Below, piece by piece: positions 1-9,227 of a stretch of DNA of 64,000 bases (the stretch's first letter is position 1; each line of letters starts with the position of its first letter). The DNA comes from Helcococcus sueciensis DSM 17243 (GTDB lineage Bacteria > Bacillota > Clostridia > Tissierellales > Peptoniphilaceae): contig NZ_AUHK01000001.1 of NCBI RefSeq assembly GCF_000423145.1, positions 62,001 to 126,000 on the forward strand, written 5' to 3'. The position numbers and the translations under genes are program-made. The notes below the pieces were generated by a model. That model searched no databases and was not told the origin of the DNA. It saw nothing but the letters and a program-made list of their open reading frames with translations.

Positions 1-222
1 TTTATATAAATTCTCACCAAAAGAATATTCAAATGAAAGCACATATATTCTTTTACTTGATATATTATCGTATAAAGAATGAAACCATTTTTCACCAATT
101 ATTTGTCTAAGACTATTAGCTAATGCAATAAAAACTTCTGCATCTCTGGCATGCTTAAAATCTTTAGCGAATAATTTAAAAAGATTGTTTTCAATTGTTT
201 TTTCTAAATCATAATTTGTCAC
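1..222 (-). CDS. glgP: glycogen phosphorylase, N-terminal part (runs off the window)
   Basis: The reading frame starts with GTG at 222, behind a GAGGAG ribosome binding site, and continues without a stop to the window edge, giving 74 codons. The translation contains RIYVLSFEYSFGENL, which matches the conserved N-terminal strand of GT35 glycogen/starch phosphorylases (typically R-x-Y-Y-L-S-x-E-F). The enzyme releases glucose-1-phosphate from glycogen using phosphate and pyridoxal phosphate. It is the last visible gene of the glg operon, 14 nt after glgA. The PLP site is outside the window, so the family call rests on this short segment plus the operon context. Confidence 0.85.
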   Translation of the reverse strand, partial: MTNYDLEKTIENNLFKLFAKDFKHARDAEVFIALANSLRQIIGEKWFHSLYDNISSKRIYVLSFEYSFGENLYK

Positions 223-236
223 AACTACTCCTCATG

Positions 237-1661
237 CTACAAGCTTTTATACAGTTTGATATAATCTTTGGATGATTGATCCCAATTAAATTTTTTACTC
301 ATAGCGTTTTTTATAATTTTATTGAATTTTTCACGTTCATTGATATATAATTCTACAGCTTCTTTAGTCTTAAATAAAAGTTCATGAGCATTTATATTTG
401 CAAAGGTAAATCCTGTACCTTCATCTGTATATACATTATAAGGTTCAACAGTATCCTTAAGCCCACCAGTCTCTCTTACTATTGGTATAGATCCATATCG
501 CATTGCGATAAGTTGAGATATACCACAAGGTTCAGATATTGATGGCATCATGTATAAATCGCTTGAAGCATATATCATATTTGCTTCTTCACTACTAAAA
601 TACATTCTAGCAGCAACTTTATCTGGATATTTATATTCAAAATATTTCAACATTTCTTCATATTCATAATCACCAGTACCAAGCACTACAAATTGTATAT
701 TTTCTTGAAGTAATTCATCTAAAATAAATCTAAGCAGGTCTAGACCTTTCATCGAAGTCAATCTTGTAACCATACCAATCATTGGAATATTTGGATTGAT
801 AGGAAGACCATATTTTTTTTGTAATTCTGTTTTATTTTTAGACTTTCTATTAATAGACCTGATAGTGTAATTTGTTGTAATGGAAGTGTCTGTCTTTGGA
901 TTCCACACATCAAAATCAATACCATTTACAATTCCAGAAAGTTTATATGAATGATAATTAATAACATCTTCAAGACCTTCACCATAAAACGATGTTTTAA
1001 TATTTTCAGCATAAGTCTTTGATACTGTGTTAAATTTAGTAGAATGTACGATTCCACCTTTCATAAATGAAATAGCATTATGAAACTCTAAGTCATTATG
1101 TCCCATATATTTAATATCAAGTCCAGTCATAGAAAATACTGCAGGATCAAATATGCCTTGATATTTAATATTATGAATTGTATATAGTGTTTTTGTATCT
1201 TTATAGAAATCATCACCATTTCTAAAATCATTTACATAAACTGGAACAAGTCCTGTGTGCCAATCATTAGCATTTATTACATCAACCTTAAAATCTAAGT
1301 ATTTAGGTAGAACAACAACTGCTTTTGAAAAGAATATATATCTTTCAGCGTCGTCAAATTCACCATACAATTGTTCTCTATTAAAATAAGATTCATTATC
1401 TAGAAAATAAAATGTAACACCATCATATTCTAATTCAAAAACACCACAATATCTGTGCATCCAAGCTATATCAACATAATAGTATCCAATATATTTCATT
1501 TTTTCTCTATATTTTTTATCGATTTTTGAGTGCAAAGGTAAAACAACTCTTATATCATGGCCGTGTTGTTTTATGGCTTTTGGAAGAGAACCAGCAACAT
1601 CAGCTAATCCACCAGTTTTAACAAAAGGAGTTGCCTCTGCCGTAATGTATAAAATATTCAT
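237..1661 (-). CDS. glgA: glycogen synthase (ADP-glucose type)
   Basis: This 474-residue GT5 glycosyltransferase transfers glucose from ADP-glucose to the non-reducing end of alpha-1,4-glucan. The N terminus carries the K-x-G-G-L ADP-glucose loop (VKTGGLADVAGSLP, about residues 14-27). The C-terminal Rossmann half has the E-x7-E type motif in SISEPCGISQLIAMRYGS (about residues 375-392) followed by TGGLKDT. Length is normal for bacterial GlgA. The ATG is one base after the glgD stop, and the RBS GGAGAA lies inside the end of glgD, so translation is probably coupled. Family assignment is firm. Confidence 0.96.
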   Translation of the reverse strand: MNILYITAEATPFVKTGGLADVAGSLPKAIKQHGHDIRVVLPLHSKIDKKYREKMKYIGYYYVDIAWMHRYCGVFELEYDGVTFYFLDNESYFNREQLYGEFDDAERYIFFSKAVVVLPKYLDFKVDVINANDWHTGLVPVYVNDFRNGDDFYKDTKTLYTIHNIKYQGIFDPAVFSMTGLDIKYMGHNDLEFHNAISFMKGGIVHSTKFNTVSKTYAENIKTSFYGEGLEDVINYHSYKLSGIVNGIDFDVWNPKTDTSITTNYTIRSINRKSKNKTELQKKYGLPINPNIPMIGMVTRLTSMKGLDLLRFILDELLQENIQFVVLGTGDYEYEEMLKYFEYKYPDKVAARMYFSSEEANMIYASSDLYMMPSISEPCGISQLIAMRYGSIPIVRETGGLKDTVEPYNVYTDEGTGFTFANINAHELLFKTKEAVELYINEREKFNKIIKNAMSKKFNWDQSSKDYIKLYKSL

Positions 1662-1662
1662 A

Positions 1663-2781
1663 CTATTTCTCCAATACTTTATTTTTTGGAACTACATATG
1701 GATTGTTACGAGTACCTTGAACAAATACATTTTGTTTAACAACAGCATTCTTATCAACTATACTATTAACGACGATAGCACCATCCTCAATAATTGCTCC
1801 TTGGAAAATTATTGAATTTTTAACTATTGCATTTTTCCCTATTTTAACTTGTCTAAATAATACTGAATCACTCACTTCACCTTCTATGATAGAACCATTT
1901 GCAAGAATTGAATTGCTTACTTTATTACCTTCTTTATATAAAGTTGATGGTTCATCTTTATTTTTTGTAAGTATACCTGAACCAAGTAAAAATAAGTCAG
2001 CATATATGCCTTCGTTAAGTAAGTTTAAGTTTGCTATATAGAAAGATTGTAAATCTCTTATATATTCAACATGAGATTTAACCTCAAAAGAACCTATATT
2101 TAATTCATTTTTATGATTCATGATTGCTTGTGATAAATATCTAGCTGAATCTTTTTCAACCGTATTTTTAACAATTCTCATAAATACTTCTTTTTTTATA
2201 AAAATATGATCCATAAATAATGGAATAATATTTTCAGTTCCCAAATTAATTCCAATATTTTCTACATTTCCATCAGAATCAAATATGATTTTTCTTGCAT
2301 TTAGATATCTTCCGGTAAGATCTTCTTGAACTCTATACAGAAACATTGCATCATAATTTTCTTCTTTAAATTTTTGATAAGCACTTGTTATATCAACTCT
2401 TGAAATAACCATTGGATTTGCTATATAGATGTCTTCAATATCTTCTTCATCAAAGAATGTTAAAGATTCATAGTAAGAAAGCATTCTTCTATTATTAGAT
2501 TCTATTTCCTCTAAGGATGGGGTTGTAATTACAAGACCATTTTCTCTTTTATCCATTTCCCAATGTGCACCATTACCAACATGATCTAGTGTAGATCTTA
2601 TTTTAGATCCTCCATGTAATAGAACCTTAGTAATACCATGTTCATGAAAGTTTGAAAGAGTTGTATCTATAAGTCTATATCTAGCTCCAAAAGGTAGCAT
2701 ATAATCAGGTCTTGTATTTAACAGTGATTGATAATGTTGAGTATTTTGCCCAGATTTAATCAAGCCAACTAAATTTTTCAT
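1663..2781 (-). CDS. glgD: glucose-1-phosphate adenylyltransferase, GlgD (regulatory-type) subunit
   Basis: This 372-residue protein is a nucleotidyltransferase plus left-handed beta-helix homologous to GlgC. Its N terminus reads GLIKSGQNTQHYQSLLNTR, so the glycine-rich nucleotide loop G-G-x-G-x-R-L found in the adjacent GlgC is missing. That fits Firmicutes GlgD subunits, which modulate GlgC in a heteromer and are weak or inactive alone. The hexapeptide-like repeats SNSILANGSIIEGEVSDSVL (about residues 288-307) form the C-terminal beta-helix. It lies between glgC (9 nt upstream) and glgA (1 nt downstream). Loss of catalysis is inferred from the motif only. Confidence 0.93.
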   Translation of the reverse strand: MKNLVGLIKSGQNTQHYQSLLNTRPDYMLPFGARYRLIDTTLSNFHEHGITKVLLHGGSKIRSTLDHVGNGAHWEMDKRENGLVITTPSLEEIESNNRRMLSYYESLTFFDEEDIEDIYIANPMVISRVDITSAYQKFKEENYDAMFLYRVQEDLTGRYLNARKIIFDSDGNVENIGINLGTENIIPLFMDHIFIKKEVFMRIVKNTVEKDSARYLSQAIMNHKNELNIGSFEVKSHVEYIRDLQSFYIANLNLLNEGIYADLFLLGSGILTKNKDEPSTLYKEGNKVSNSILANGSIIEGEVSDSVLFRQVKIGKNAIVKNSIIFQGAIIEDGAIVVNSIVDKNAVVKQNVFVQGTRNNPYVVPKNKVLEK

Positions 2782-2790
2782 CTTTCCCCC

Positions 2791-3930
2791 TTATTCCTTT
2801 GAAATTCCATCTTCAGATATAAGATATACATGTTTATCATTTTCTACACCGATCTTTTGTCCTTCTTCAATCGTAATATTTTCATTTACGACGCAATTAT
2901 ATAATCTTGCATCTTTTTTGACATATGTTCCAGGTAATAGAACAGAATTTATTACTTTTGCGCCCCTCTCTACAGTAACCTGATCGAATAAAACAGAATT
3001 TTTAACTAATCCATGTATTTGACATGCTTCATTAACTAAAGATGACTCAACTTTACCATCTTTACCTATAAATTGAGGTGGTAAATTTTTAGAAGTTGTG
3101 TGAATTCTCCATCTTTGATCATAAATATTTAGAGTATTATCATCCTTGATTAAATCTAAATTAGCTTCCCAATATGATCTTACTGTTCCTACATCTTTCC
3201 AATATCCAGAAAATCTATAAGCTTGTAATTTTTTACCAGTTTTTAATAGATGTGGAATTATATCATGACCAAAGTCATATGTAGAATTTGGATTATTATA
3301 GTCTTCTATCAAAGATGCTCTCAATACATCCCAGTCAAATATATATATTCCCATTGAAGCTAAATTAGATTTTGGATTTTCAGGTTTTTCTTCAAATTCA
3401 ACAATCTTATCGCTATCATCAGTATTCATAATTCCAAACCTTGATGCCTCATCCCAAGGAACTTCCATAACAGCAATTGTTATATCAGCATTAGATTGTT
3501 TATGAACATCAAGCATTTTATCATAATTCATTTTATAAATATGATCTCCAGATAGAATTAATACATATTTAGCATTAACATTATCTAAATAATCAATATT
3601 TTCATAAATAGCATTTGCTGTACCTTTATACCATCTACCACCTTCTTCTGTATAATATGGTGATAAAAGTTTTAATCCACCTTTTAATCTATCATAGTCC
3701 CAAGCTTGTCCAAGCCCAATATGTTCATTTAGATAAAAGTGTTTATATTGAGTTAATATACCAATATTATCAATACCAGAATTTGCTGCATTAGATATCG
3801 CAAAGTCAATTATTTTATATTTTCCTCCAAATGGCACTGCTGGCTTAGCTGTGTGTTTTGTTAAAGCCTTTAATCTACTACCTTGACCACCTGCTAAAAG
3901 CATCGCCACCATTTCATTTCTTGATGCCAT
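2791..3930 (-). CDS. glgC: glucose-1-phosphate adenylyltransferase, catalytic subunit
   Basis: GlgC makes ADP-glucose and pyrophosphate from ATP and glucose-1-phosphate, the committed step of glycogen synthesis. The 379-residue protein has the intact nucleotidyltransferase loop [14 protein letters not shown] (about residues 12-25), [10 protein letters not shown], the metal/sugar segment [20 protein letters not shown] and GYWKDVGT. Hexapeptide repeats follow in the last 90 residues. ATG at 3930 has an AAAGGAA RBS. It is 13 nt downstream of glgB. Pyrophosphate from this reaction is the substrate of the pyrophosphatase that heads the operon. Confidence 0.96.
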   Translation of the reverse strand: MASRNEMVAMLLAGGQGSRLKALTKHTAKPAVPFGGKYKIIDFAISNAANSGIDNIGILTQYKHFYLNEHIGLGQAWDYDRLKGGLKLLSPYYTEEGGRWYKGTANAIYENIDYLDNVNAKYVLILSGDHIYKMNYDKMLDVHKQSNADITIAVMEVPWDEASRFGIMNTDDSDKIVEFEEKPENPKSNLASMGIYIFDWDVLRASLIEDYNNPNSTYDFGHDIIPHLLKTGKKLQAYRFSGYWKDVGTVRSYWEANLDLIKDDNTLNIYDQRWRIHTTSKNLPPQFIGKDGKVESSLVNEACQIHGLVKNSVLFDQVTVERGAKVINSVLLPGTYVKKDARLYNCVVNENITIEEGQKIGVENDKHVYLISEDGISKE

Positions 3931-3943
3931 AATATATTCCTTT

Positions 3944-5830
3944 CTATCTATGTTTTACAAATATAGCCGCATATGGCGGTAAATCAACTTCAATTGAATA
4001 AGGTCTACCATGTGCAGATATTTCCTTAGCATAATATGGTGTATTTCTATTAATTGATCCGCCAAATTCTTTATGTGCTGAGTTAATAAGTATCTTATAC
4101 ATTCCTTTAGAATCTACACCAAATCTATAGCCCAATCTATACTCTGGTGAGAAATTAAAGAAACATAATACTTTATTGCCACTTCTATCTATTCTCTCAA
4201 ATGCTATTGTATTAGCATCTTTATCATCTACTACTATCCATTCATAGCCAGAATAATCATCTTCGACTTCATGAAGACTCTTTTCTGAAGTATATACTTC
4301 ATTTAATTTTTTAATAAAGTTTTGTAATCTTTGGTGATTTTCATAATTTAATACTGACCAAGATAATTCTTTATCATAATTCCATTCTTCAAAAGTCCCA
4401 ATCTCATCACCCATAAACATTAATTTTTTCCCAGGATGAGCAAATTGATAAGCATATAATGACATTAATGCTTTAAATTTATTATCATAATCTCCATGCA
4501 TTTTGTTGATCATACTACCTTTCATATGAACTACTTCATCATGTGAGAATGGAAGTATATAATGTTCAGAAAAAGCATATGTTATTGTAAATGTTAATTT
4601 ATCATGATTGTATTTTCTATATATTGGATCTATATCAAAATAATTGAGAATATCATGCATCCATCCCATATTCCATTTATAATCGAATCCTAAGCCACCT
4701 TCATCTACAGAATGAGTAATCTTAGGGAATGCGGTAGATTCTTCAGCTATCATCATTACATCAGAATGGAAAAGATGTATTACAGAATTTAATTCTTTTA
4801 TAAATTCAACAGCTTCCCAGTTAGTCGATGTCCCATCTTCATTGTAAAGATTTTTACCACCATAATTCAAATAAAGCATTGCAGATACTGCATCTACTCT
4901 AAGTCCATCTATATGGAAATATTTCAATAAATATAAAGCAGATGATATTAGGAAATTCTTGACTTGCTTTTTACCAAAATCAAAGTAATGAGTTCCCCAT
5001 CCTTCTACTTGTGCTCTATAATAATCGCTTTTTTCATATACGGCAGATCCATCAAAATGTATAAGGCCATGAGCATCTTTTGTAAAATGAACAGGTACCC
5101 AATCTAGTATTACACCTATACCTCTCCTATGAAACTCATCTACCAAATTCATAAAATCTTTAGGTGTTCCAAATCTTGAAGTTACTGCAAAATAACCTGT
5201 AACTTGATATCCCCATGACCCATCATATGGAAATTCTGTAATGGGCATAATTTCTACATGAGTATATCCCATTTTTTTGACATAGTCAGGTAATACCTTT
5301 GCCATATCATTAAATGAATAATAGTCATTGTTAAAATGTCTCATCCAAGATCCTAAATGAACTTCATAGATAGACATAGCTTCTTCTCTATGATTTTTGT
5401 TTAATCTAGTCTTCATGTATTTTTTATCTTGCCATTTATACCCATTAAAATCGTAGATTTTAGATGCTGTATCAGGTCTAAATTCTGCTAAAAAAGCATA
5501 TGGGTCAGCTTTATAAAGTTCTTTATATTCGTGAGAAATAATTCTGTATTTATAATTTTGAAATTCTTGTGCATTTTCAACACATATATTCCAAATACCA
5601 GAATTATCAATATTTCTCAAAGGTAAATTATGATCATGCCATTCATTAAAATCTCCAACAAGAAAAACTTCTCTTGCAAGTGGAGCCCATACTGTAAAGC
5701 TAATATAGTCTTTATTATCTTTTTTATATTTATGAGCTCCCATAAATTCATATGATTCATAATTTTTTCCTTCATTAAAAAGATAAATCGATTCTTGCAA
5801 ATCATCTCTATATAAAATGTTTAATTCCAC
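3944..5830 (-). CDS. glgB: 1,4-alpha-glucan branching enzyme (GH13)
   Basis: This 628-residue branching enzyme introduces alpha-1,6 branches into glycogen. An N-terminal CBM48 domain ([19 protein letters not shown], about residues 48-66) precedes the GH13 barrel. The barrel shows the four conserved regions [18 protein letters not shown] (nucleophile Asp), AEEST (acid/base Glu) and [10 protein letters not shown]. Length matches other Firmicutes GlgB proteins. The start is GTG at 5830, with AAGGAG formed by the last codons of the pyrophosphatase gene two bases away, which indicates translational coupling. Confidence 0.96.
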   Translation of the reverse strand: MELNILYRDDLQESIYLFNEGKNYESYEFMGAHKYKKDNKDYISFTVWAPLAREVFLVGDFNEWHDHNLPLRNIDNSGIWNICVENAQEFQNYKYRIISHEYKELYKADPYAFLAEFRPDTASKIYDFNGYKWQDKKYMKTRLNKNHREEAMSIYEVHLGSWMRHFNNDYYSFNDMAKVLPDYVKKMGYTHVEIMPITEFPYDGSWGYQVTGYFAVTSRFGTPKDFMNLVDEFHRRGIGVILDWVPVHFTKDAHGLIHFDGSAVYEKSDYYRAQVEGWGTHYFDFGKKQVKNFLISSALYLLKYFHIDGLRVDAVSAMLYLNYGGKNLYNEDGTSTNWEAVEFIKELNSVIHLFHSDVMMIAEESTAFPKITHSVDEGGLGFDYKWNMGWMHDILNYFDIDPIYRKYNHDKLTFTITYAFSEHYILPFSHDEVVHMKGSMINKMHGDYDNKFKALMSLYAYQFAHPGKKLMFMGDEIGTFEEWNYDKELSWSVLNYENHQRLQNFIKKLNEVYTSEKSLHEVEDDYSGYEWIVVDDKDANTIAFERIDRSGNKVLCFFNFSPEYRLGYRFGVDSKGMYKILINSAHKEFGGSINRNTPYYAKEISAHGRPYSIEVDLPPYAAIFVKHR

Positions 5831-5832
5831 GA

Positions 5833-7482
5833 TTACTCCTTATTAAAATTATTTATCACCTTATTTACAGCTGGTATAAATTGTTTCTTTCTGGATAATA
5901 GGCCATCAACAATATAACCATTTTCTTTATTTATAGATTCAAATTCTTCAGCTAAATCATCACTATATTTTCCGACAGTAATAACTAAAGATCTTTCTCC
6001 AAATATATCTGTTATAAATAAACAGAAGAAGTCTAATTTTTCATCTTCTTTTATAAATTTCATATTTTTCTTGATATCATCAATCATTGAATCTACTGAT
6101 GAAAGATTTGTAGTAAATGTTTGTGATACTCTAATATTTTGATCTTGCATATCAAATTTTTTTGAATCTGTAAGTAATATTGTTCTAGCATTTACTCCTT
6201 TTAATGACGTACCTGCTGAGAACATTTGTGCAGCATATTCCTCTAAATCAATTTCTGCAATTTCTGCTAATTCTTTCAAAACAATTTTATCAGTAATAGT
6301 TGTTGTTGGAGATCTAAATAATAATGTATCAGATATAATAGCTGAAGCCATTAAACCAGCCATTTCTTTAGAAGGTTTAATCCCATTTTCTTTGTACATA
6401 GTTGCAAGTATAGTAGATGTACAACCCACAGGTACATTTCTAAAATATATAGGTTGATTTGTAGTTATATTAGCAACTCTATGATGGTCAATAATTTCTA
6501 GTATATCTACATTATCTCTATCATCAATTGATTGATTTTCTTCATTATGGTCTACTAAAATTAATTGTTTTTTCTTGTCAAAAAGTAAATCATTTCGATT
6601 TAATTCAGCAACTACACGACCATTGGTATCAACTATTGGGAAGTTTCTATATCGAGTATTTGCAACTCTTAATGCAACGTCCTCTAATAAATCATATGGT
6701 GTAAATGAAGTTAGATTTTCAGTGGTCATTACATGAGAAATTGGAATTGATTGAGGTATCAATCTAGCAACCATGAAAGAATTATATTTTGTTTTAATCA
6801 CTATTACATTATTTTTCTTAGCTTTTTCCAATACATCTTCGTCCATCTCATGTCCAGAAGATACTATTATAATTCCACATTTTCTATCAATAGCTTCTAA
6901 TTGTGAAGCTCTTCTATTACCAACTATAACAACATCACCCTTACTTACATGACCTTTTTCATCAACTTCAGATGCATAAACTAACATCCTACCATCATAT
7001 GGATTCGGATTTTCTGGCAAGTTTACTATCTCTCCACTTAGTACATCAACAATATTTTCAATAGTTGCTCCAGCTCTATGAAGAATATCATCATCCCACA
7101 CATTCATGTAAGATTTTGTTAAGTTAGAGAGAGTAATTATACCTATTAATTTTTCATCCTTATCTACAATAGGCAAAAATGATCTATTTCTTGGTTGAAG
7201 ATAATTTGCGGCTTCATATAAAGAAATATCCTTTGAAACTAATAGTGGTTTTTGTAAATGCAAATCACTTATTGTTGGCTTAAGATTTTCTACATATTTC
7301 GGTGCAGATTGATTCCATTGTTCCAATACCCATTTAGATTCTTTATTTAATTCCCCAAGTCTTAAAGGAATGTATTTATTTTCATCATCCAGACGACTTT
7401 TCAAATCAGCATACACAATTGCTGATGCTATTGAATCTGTATCAGGATTCTTATGTCCTGTGATATAGATTTTATTATTCAT
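5833..7482 (-). CDS. ppaC: manganese-dependent (family II) inorganic pyrophosphatase with CBS and DRTGG domains
   Basis: The 549-residue protein hydrolyses PPi. The DHH-family metal motifs are GHKNPDTDSIAS (about residues 9-20), LVDHNEENQ and IDHHRVAN, and a DHHA2 domain closes the C terminus. Between them is a regulatory insert, a CBS - DRTGG - CBS block at roughly residues 75-300, which in characterised relatives binds adenine nucleotides and tunes activity; plain family II enzymes are only about 310 residues. It is the first gene of the glycogen operon, with the glgB start only 2 nt after its stop. It would pull the GlgC/GlgD reaction forward by removing PPi. The RBS is AAGGAG before ATG at 7482. 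Confidence 0.93.
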   Translation of the reverse strand: MNNKIYITGHKNPDTDSIASAIVYADLKSRLDDENKYIPLRLGELNKESKWVLEQWNQSAPKYVENLKPTISDLHLQKPLLVSKDISLYEAANYLQPRNRSFLPIVDKDEKLIGIITLSNLTKSYMNVWDDDILHRAGATIENIVDVLSGEIVNLPENPNPYDGRMLVYASEVDEKGHVSKGDVVIVGNRRASQLEAIDRKCGIIIVSSGHEMDEDVLEKAKKNNVIVIKTKYNSFMVARLIPQSIPISHVMTTENLTSFTPYDLLEDVALRVANTRYRNFPIVDTNGRVVAELNRNDLLFDKKKQLILVDHNEENQSIDDRDNVDILEIIDHHRVANITTNQPIYFRNVPVGCTSTILATMYKENGIKPSKEMAGLMASAIISDTLLFRSPTTTITDKIVLKELAEIAEIDLEEYAAQMFSAGTSLKGVNARTILLTDSKKFDMQDQNIRVSQTFTTNLSSVDSMIDDIKKNMKFIKEDEKLDFFCLFITDIFGERSLVITVGKYSDDLAEEFESINKENGYIVDGLLSRKKQFIPAVNKVINNFNKE

Positions 7483-7503
7483 AATAACTCCTTATCTATA
7501 CAT

Positions 7504-7532
7504 ATTTTATCACTAATGAAAACGTATATCAA
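7504..7532 (-). promoter_or_regulatory. sigma-A-type promoter of the ppaC-glg operon
   Basis: Read on the minus strand, TTGATA (7527-7532) and TAAAAT (7504-7509) are separated by 17 nt, placing the transcription start near 7497 just ahead of the ppaC RBS. On the plus strand the spacer contains TGAAAACG (7517-7524), which equals one half of the CcpA cre consensus TGWAANCG. The other half is poor, so catabolite control is only a possibility. Confidence 0.6.
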
Positions 7533-7598
7533 TTCATCATTGTATTAATTTTTGTTGATCATATTCTCAATATATAATACCCTTTTTATATTAAATTT

Positions 7599-7624
7599 AA
7601 AATCTTATTAAGTAATAAAATTTT
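7599..7624 (-). terminator. weak AT-only terminator candidate after the metallophosphatase gene
   Basis: Two 12-nt arms (AAAATCTTATTA and TAATAAAATTTT on the plus strand) pair with one mismatch around a 2-nt centre and overlap the stop codon. T-rich sequence follows on the minus strand. With no G:C-rich stem it may be leaky. Confidence 0.35.
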
Positions 7625-9140
7625 AACCATAAATTTTAAAATTATTATTTTCATCAATATTAATATATTTTTTATTTTGAATATATTCAATCATTGATTC
7701 GCTAAAATCTACAGAAGTTTCCATAACAACTTTTTTATTTTCATAACATGAATAATCTGTAAAATTAGTAGCTCTATAATTATTTACAACTATAGTATAA
7801 TTTTTATCTAAATCTAATATTTCTCCATTCTTTTTCATTGATACTACCCTATCTCCAAATGGACGAGAAATGTCTATACTATAATCAAGTCCATAAAAGA
7901 AATCATAAAGATAATTTCTCTTTTTTGGCGATTGATATCTTGGATTTAATACAATTTCACCATTTTCATCTAAAATAAAATATGATGCTGAAACTTCTAT
8001 AGCACTCTTCAAATCATGACCAGTTATTTCAAGTACTTTTAATGTATTTGGATATGGGTAATTTATTAATACATCTCTTATGCTTATTTCCTTGCTAAAT
8101 CCTATAGCTTGATCAAATAAAGTTGTTGAAGAAAAGTCAGCATTTGTAATATCTAATTGAATTTTATTCAATAAATTAATATATGGATGCCCGTTTAATC
8201 TTACGTTCATATGATTTCCTAATATTAATTCCTTATCAAGATATCCTATTATTTGTGATAAGTATTTTTCAAGTTCTAGATTTATTTCATCAAATATTTT
8301 TTCTTGATTTGAATCAATCTCAATATCTATATTTTCTACATCTATCAATTGATAATCAAATTCATTGGTTTCAGTGTCTATAACTATTTTCGTGAAATTT
8401 CTTGCATTATTTATAGGTTGAGAACATATAACATCTCCTATTTTAGTAATAAAAGATCTATGCTGATGACCCGTAAGCATAATATCAATTGATTCAAATT
8501 TTTCTAAAAATTCACTACCTTGATTTTCAGCATTAATTTTCTCAGTTGGAATGAATTTTCCATCTAATGATTTTTCAAAACCACCATGATACAAAACTAT
8601 TATTAAATCTGAATTTTCTTTTATTTCTTTTTCAAACTTAGCATATTCTTCTATTGGATTAGTAAATACAAGGCCTTCGATATTTTTTCCTTGTTCCCAA
8701 TTTGGAATATATGTAGTTGTAGCACCAAACACGGCTATCTTATATCCTTTAATTTCAAATATTTTGTATGGTTTTGAATCAAATCCTAAATTCTTAATAT
8801 TAGAATTTAATATTTTAGCGCTCACATCTTTATATGATTCTCTAAGATGTTTTAATCCGTAATTAAATTCATGATTCCCCATAATATATGCGTCGTATCC
8901 TGCCATTTCGCAAATTTTCAGAATAGGATTCGGTAAATAACTACTTTTTGAAAGAAAGTTTGTAAGGACTGTTCCTTGGATTAAATCTCCCCCCTCAAGA
9001 AGTAATTTACCATCGTATTTTTTTTCATCATTATTAATATATGAAAATATTTTTAACATACCAAGATTTTGGTATTCGATATAATTCGTTGGAAAAACAT
9101 GTCCATGCATGTCTGTAGTATGATATATAACAATTTTCAT
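7623..9140 (-). CDS. bifunctional metallophosphatase/5'-nucleotidase family protein
   Basis: This 505-residue enzyme has the calcineurin-like metal motifs TTDMHGHV (about residues 8-15), GNHEFNYG and GHQHRS. They are followed by a C-terminal 5'-nucleotidase domain ending near the YTIVVNNYRA strand, as in UshA/YfkN proteins that hydrolyse nucleotides, cyclic nucleotides or sugar nucleotides. I see no signal peptide, so it looks cytoplasmic or non-classically localised. The start was moved from 9191 to ATG 9140 because GGAGG lies at 9145-9149 and the upstream extension has no RBS. It has its own promoter after the ABC-operon terminator. Substrate unknown. Confidence 0.85.
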   Translation of the reverse strand: MKIVIYHTTDMHGHVFPTNYIEYQNLGMLKIFSYINNDEKKYDGKLLLEGGDLIQGTVLTNFLSKSSYLPNPILKICEMAGYDAYIMGNHEFNYGLKHLRESYKDVSAKILNSNIKNLGFDSKPYKIFEIKGYKIAVFGATTTYIPNWEQGKNIEGLVFTNPIEEYAKFEKEIKENSDLIIVLYHGGFEKSLDGKFIPTEKINAENQGSEFLEKFESIDIMLTGHQHRSFITKIGDVICSQPINNARNFTKIVIDTETNEFDYQLIDVENIDIEIDSNQEKIFDEINLELEKYLSQIIGYLDKELILGNHMNVRLNGHPYINLLNKIQLDITNADFSSTTLFDQAIGFSKEISIRDVLINYPYPNTLKVLEITGHDLKSAIEVSASYFILDENGEIVLNPRYQSPKKRNYLYDFFYGLDYSIDISRPFGDRVVSMKKNGEILDLDKNYTIVVNNYRATNFTDYSCYENKKVVMETSVDFSESMIEYIQNKKYINIDENNNFKIYG

Positions 9141-9159
9141 AAATCCTCCATAAGTATAA

Positions 9160-9168
9160 ATTATATCA
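9160..9168 (-). promoter_or_regulatory. extended -10 promoter of the metallophosphatase gene
   Basis: On the minus strand TGATATAAT gives a TGn extended -10 (TATAAT at 9160-9165). The -35 region would fall inside the terminator hairpin of the upstream operon and has no good hexamer, which is acceptable for an extended -10 promoter. Confidence 0.55.
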
Positions 9169-9175
9169 TATGAGA

Positions 9176-9214
9176 GCAAAAAAATAAGCAAAGTGATTAA
9201 TCACTTTGCTTATT
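9176..9214 (-). terminator. intrinsic terminator of the ABC importer operon
   Basis: A perfect inverted repeat with 14-nt arms (AATAAGCAAAGTGA, 9183-9196, and its complement, 9201-9214) around TTAA is followed on the minus strand by a run of seven T. It lies 14 nt after the solute-binding protein stop codon. Confidence 0.92.
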
Positions 9215-9227
9215 AAAATATAATATT

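Noticed and set aside
7517-7531. Full CcpA cre site in the glycogen promoter
   Set aside because: Only one half-site matches and the spacing is one base too long, so it is kept as a weak observation rather than a feature.
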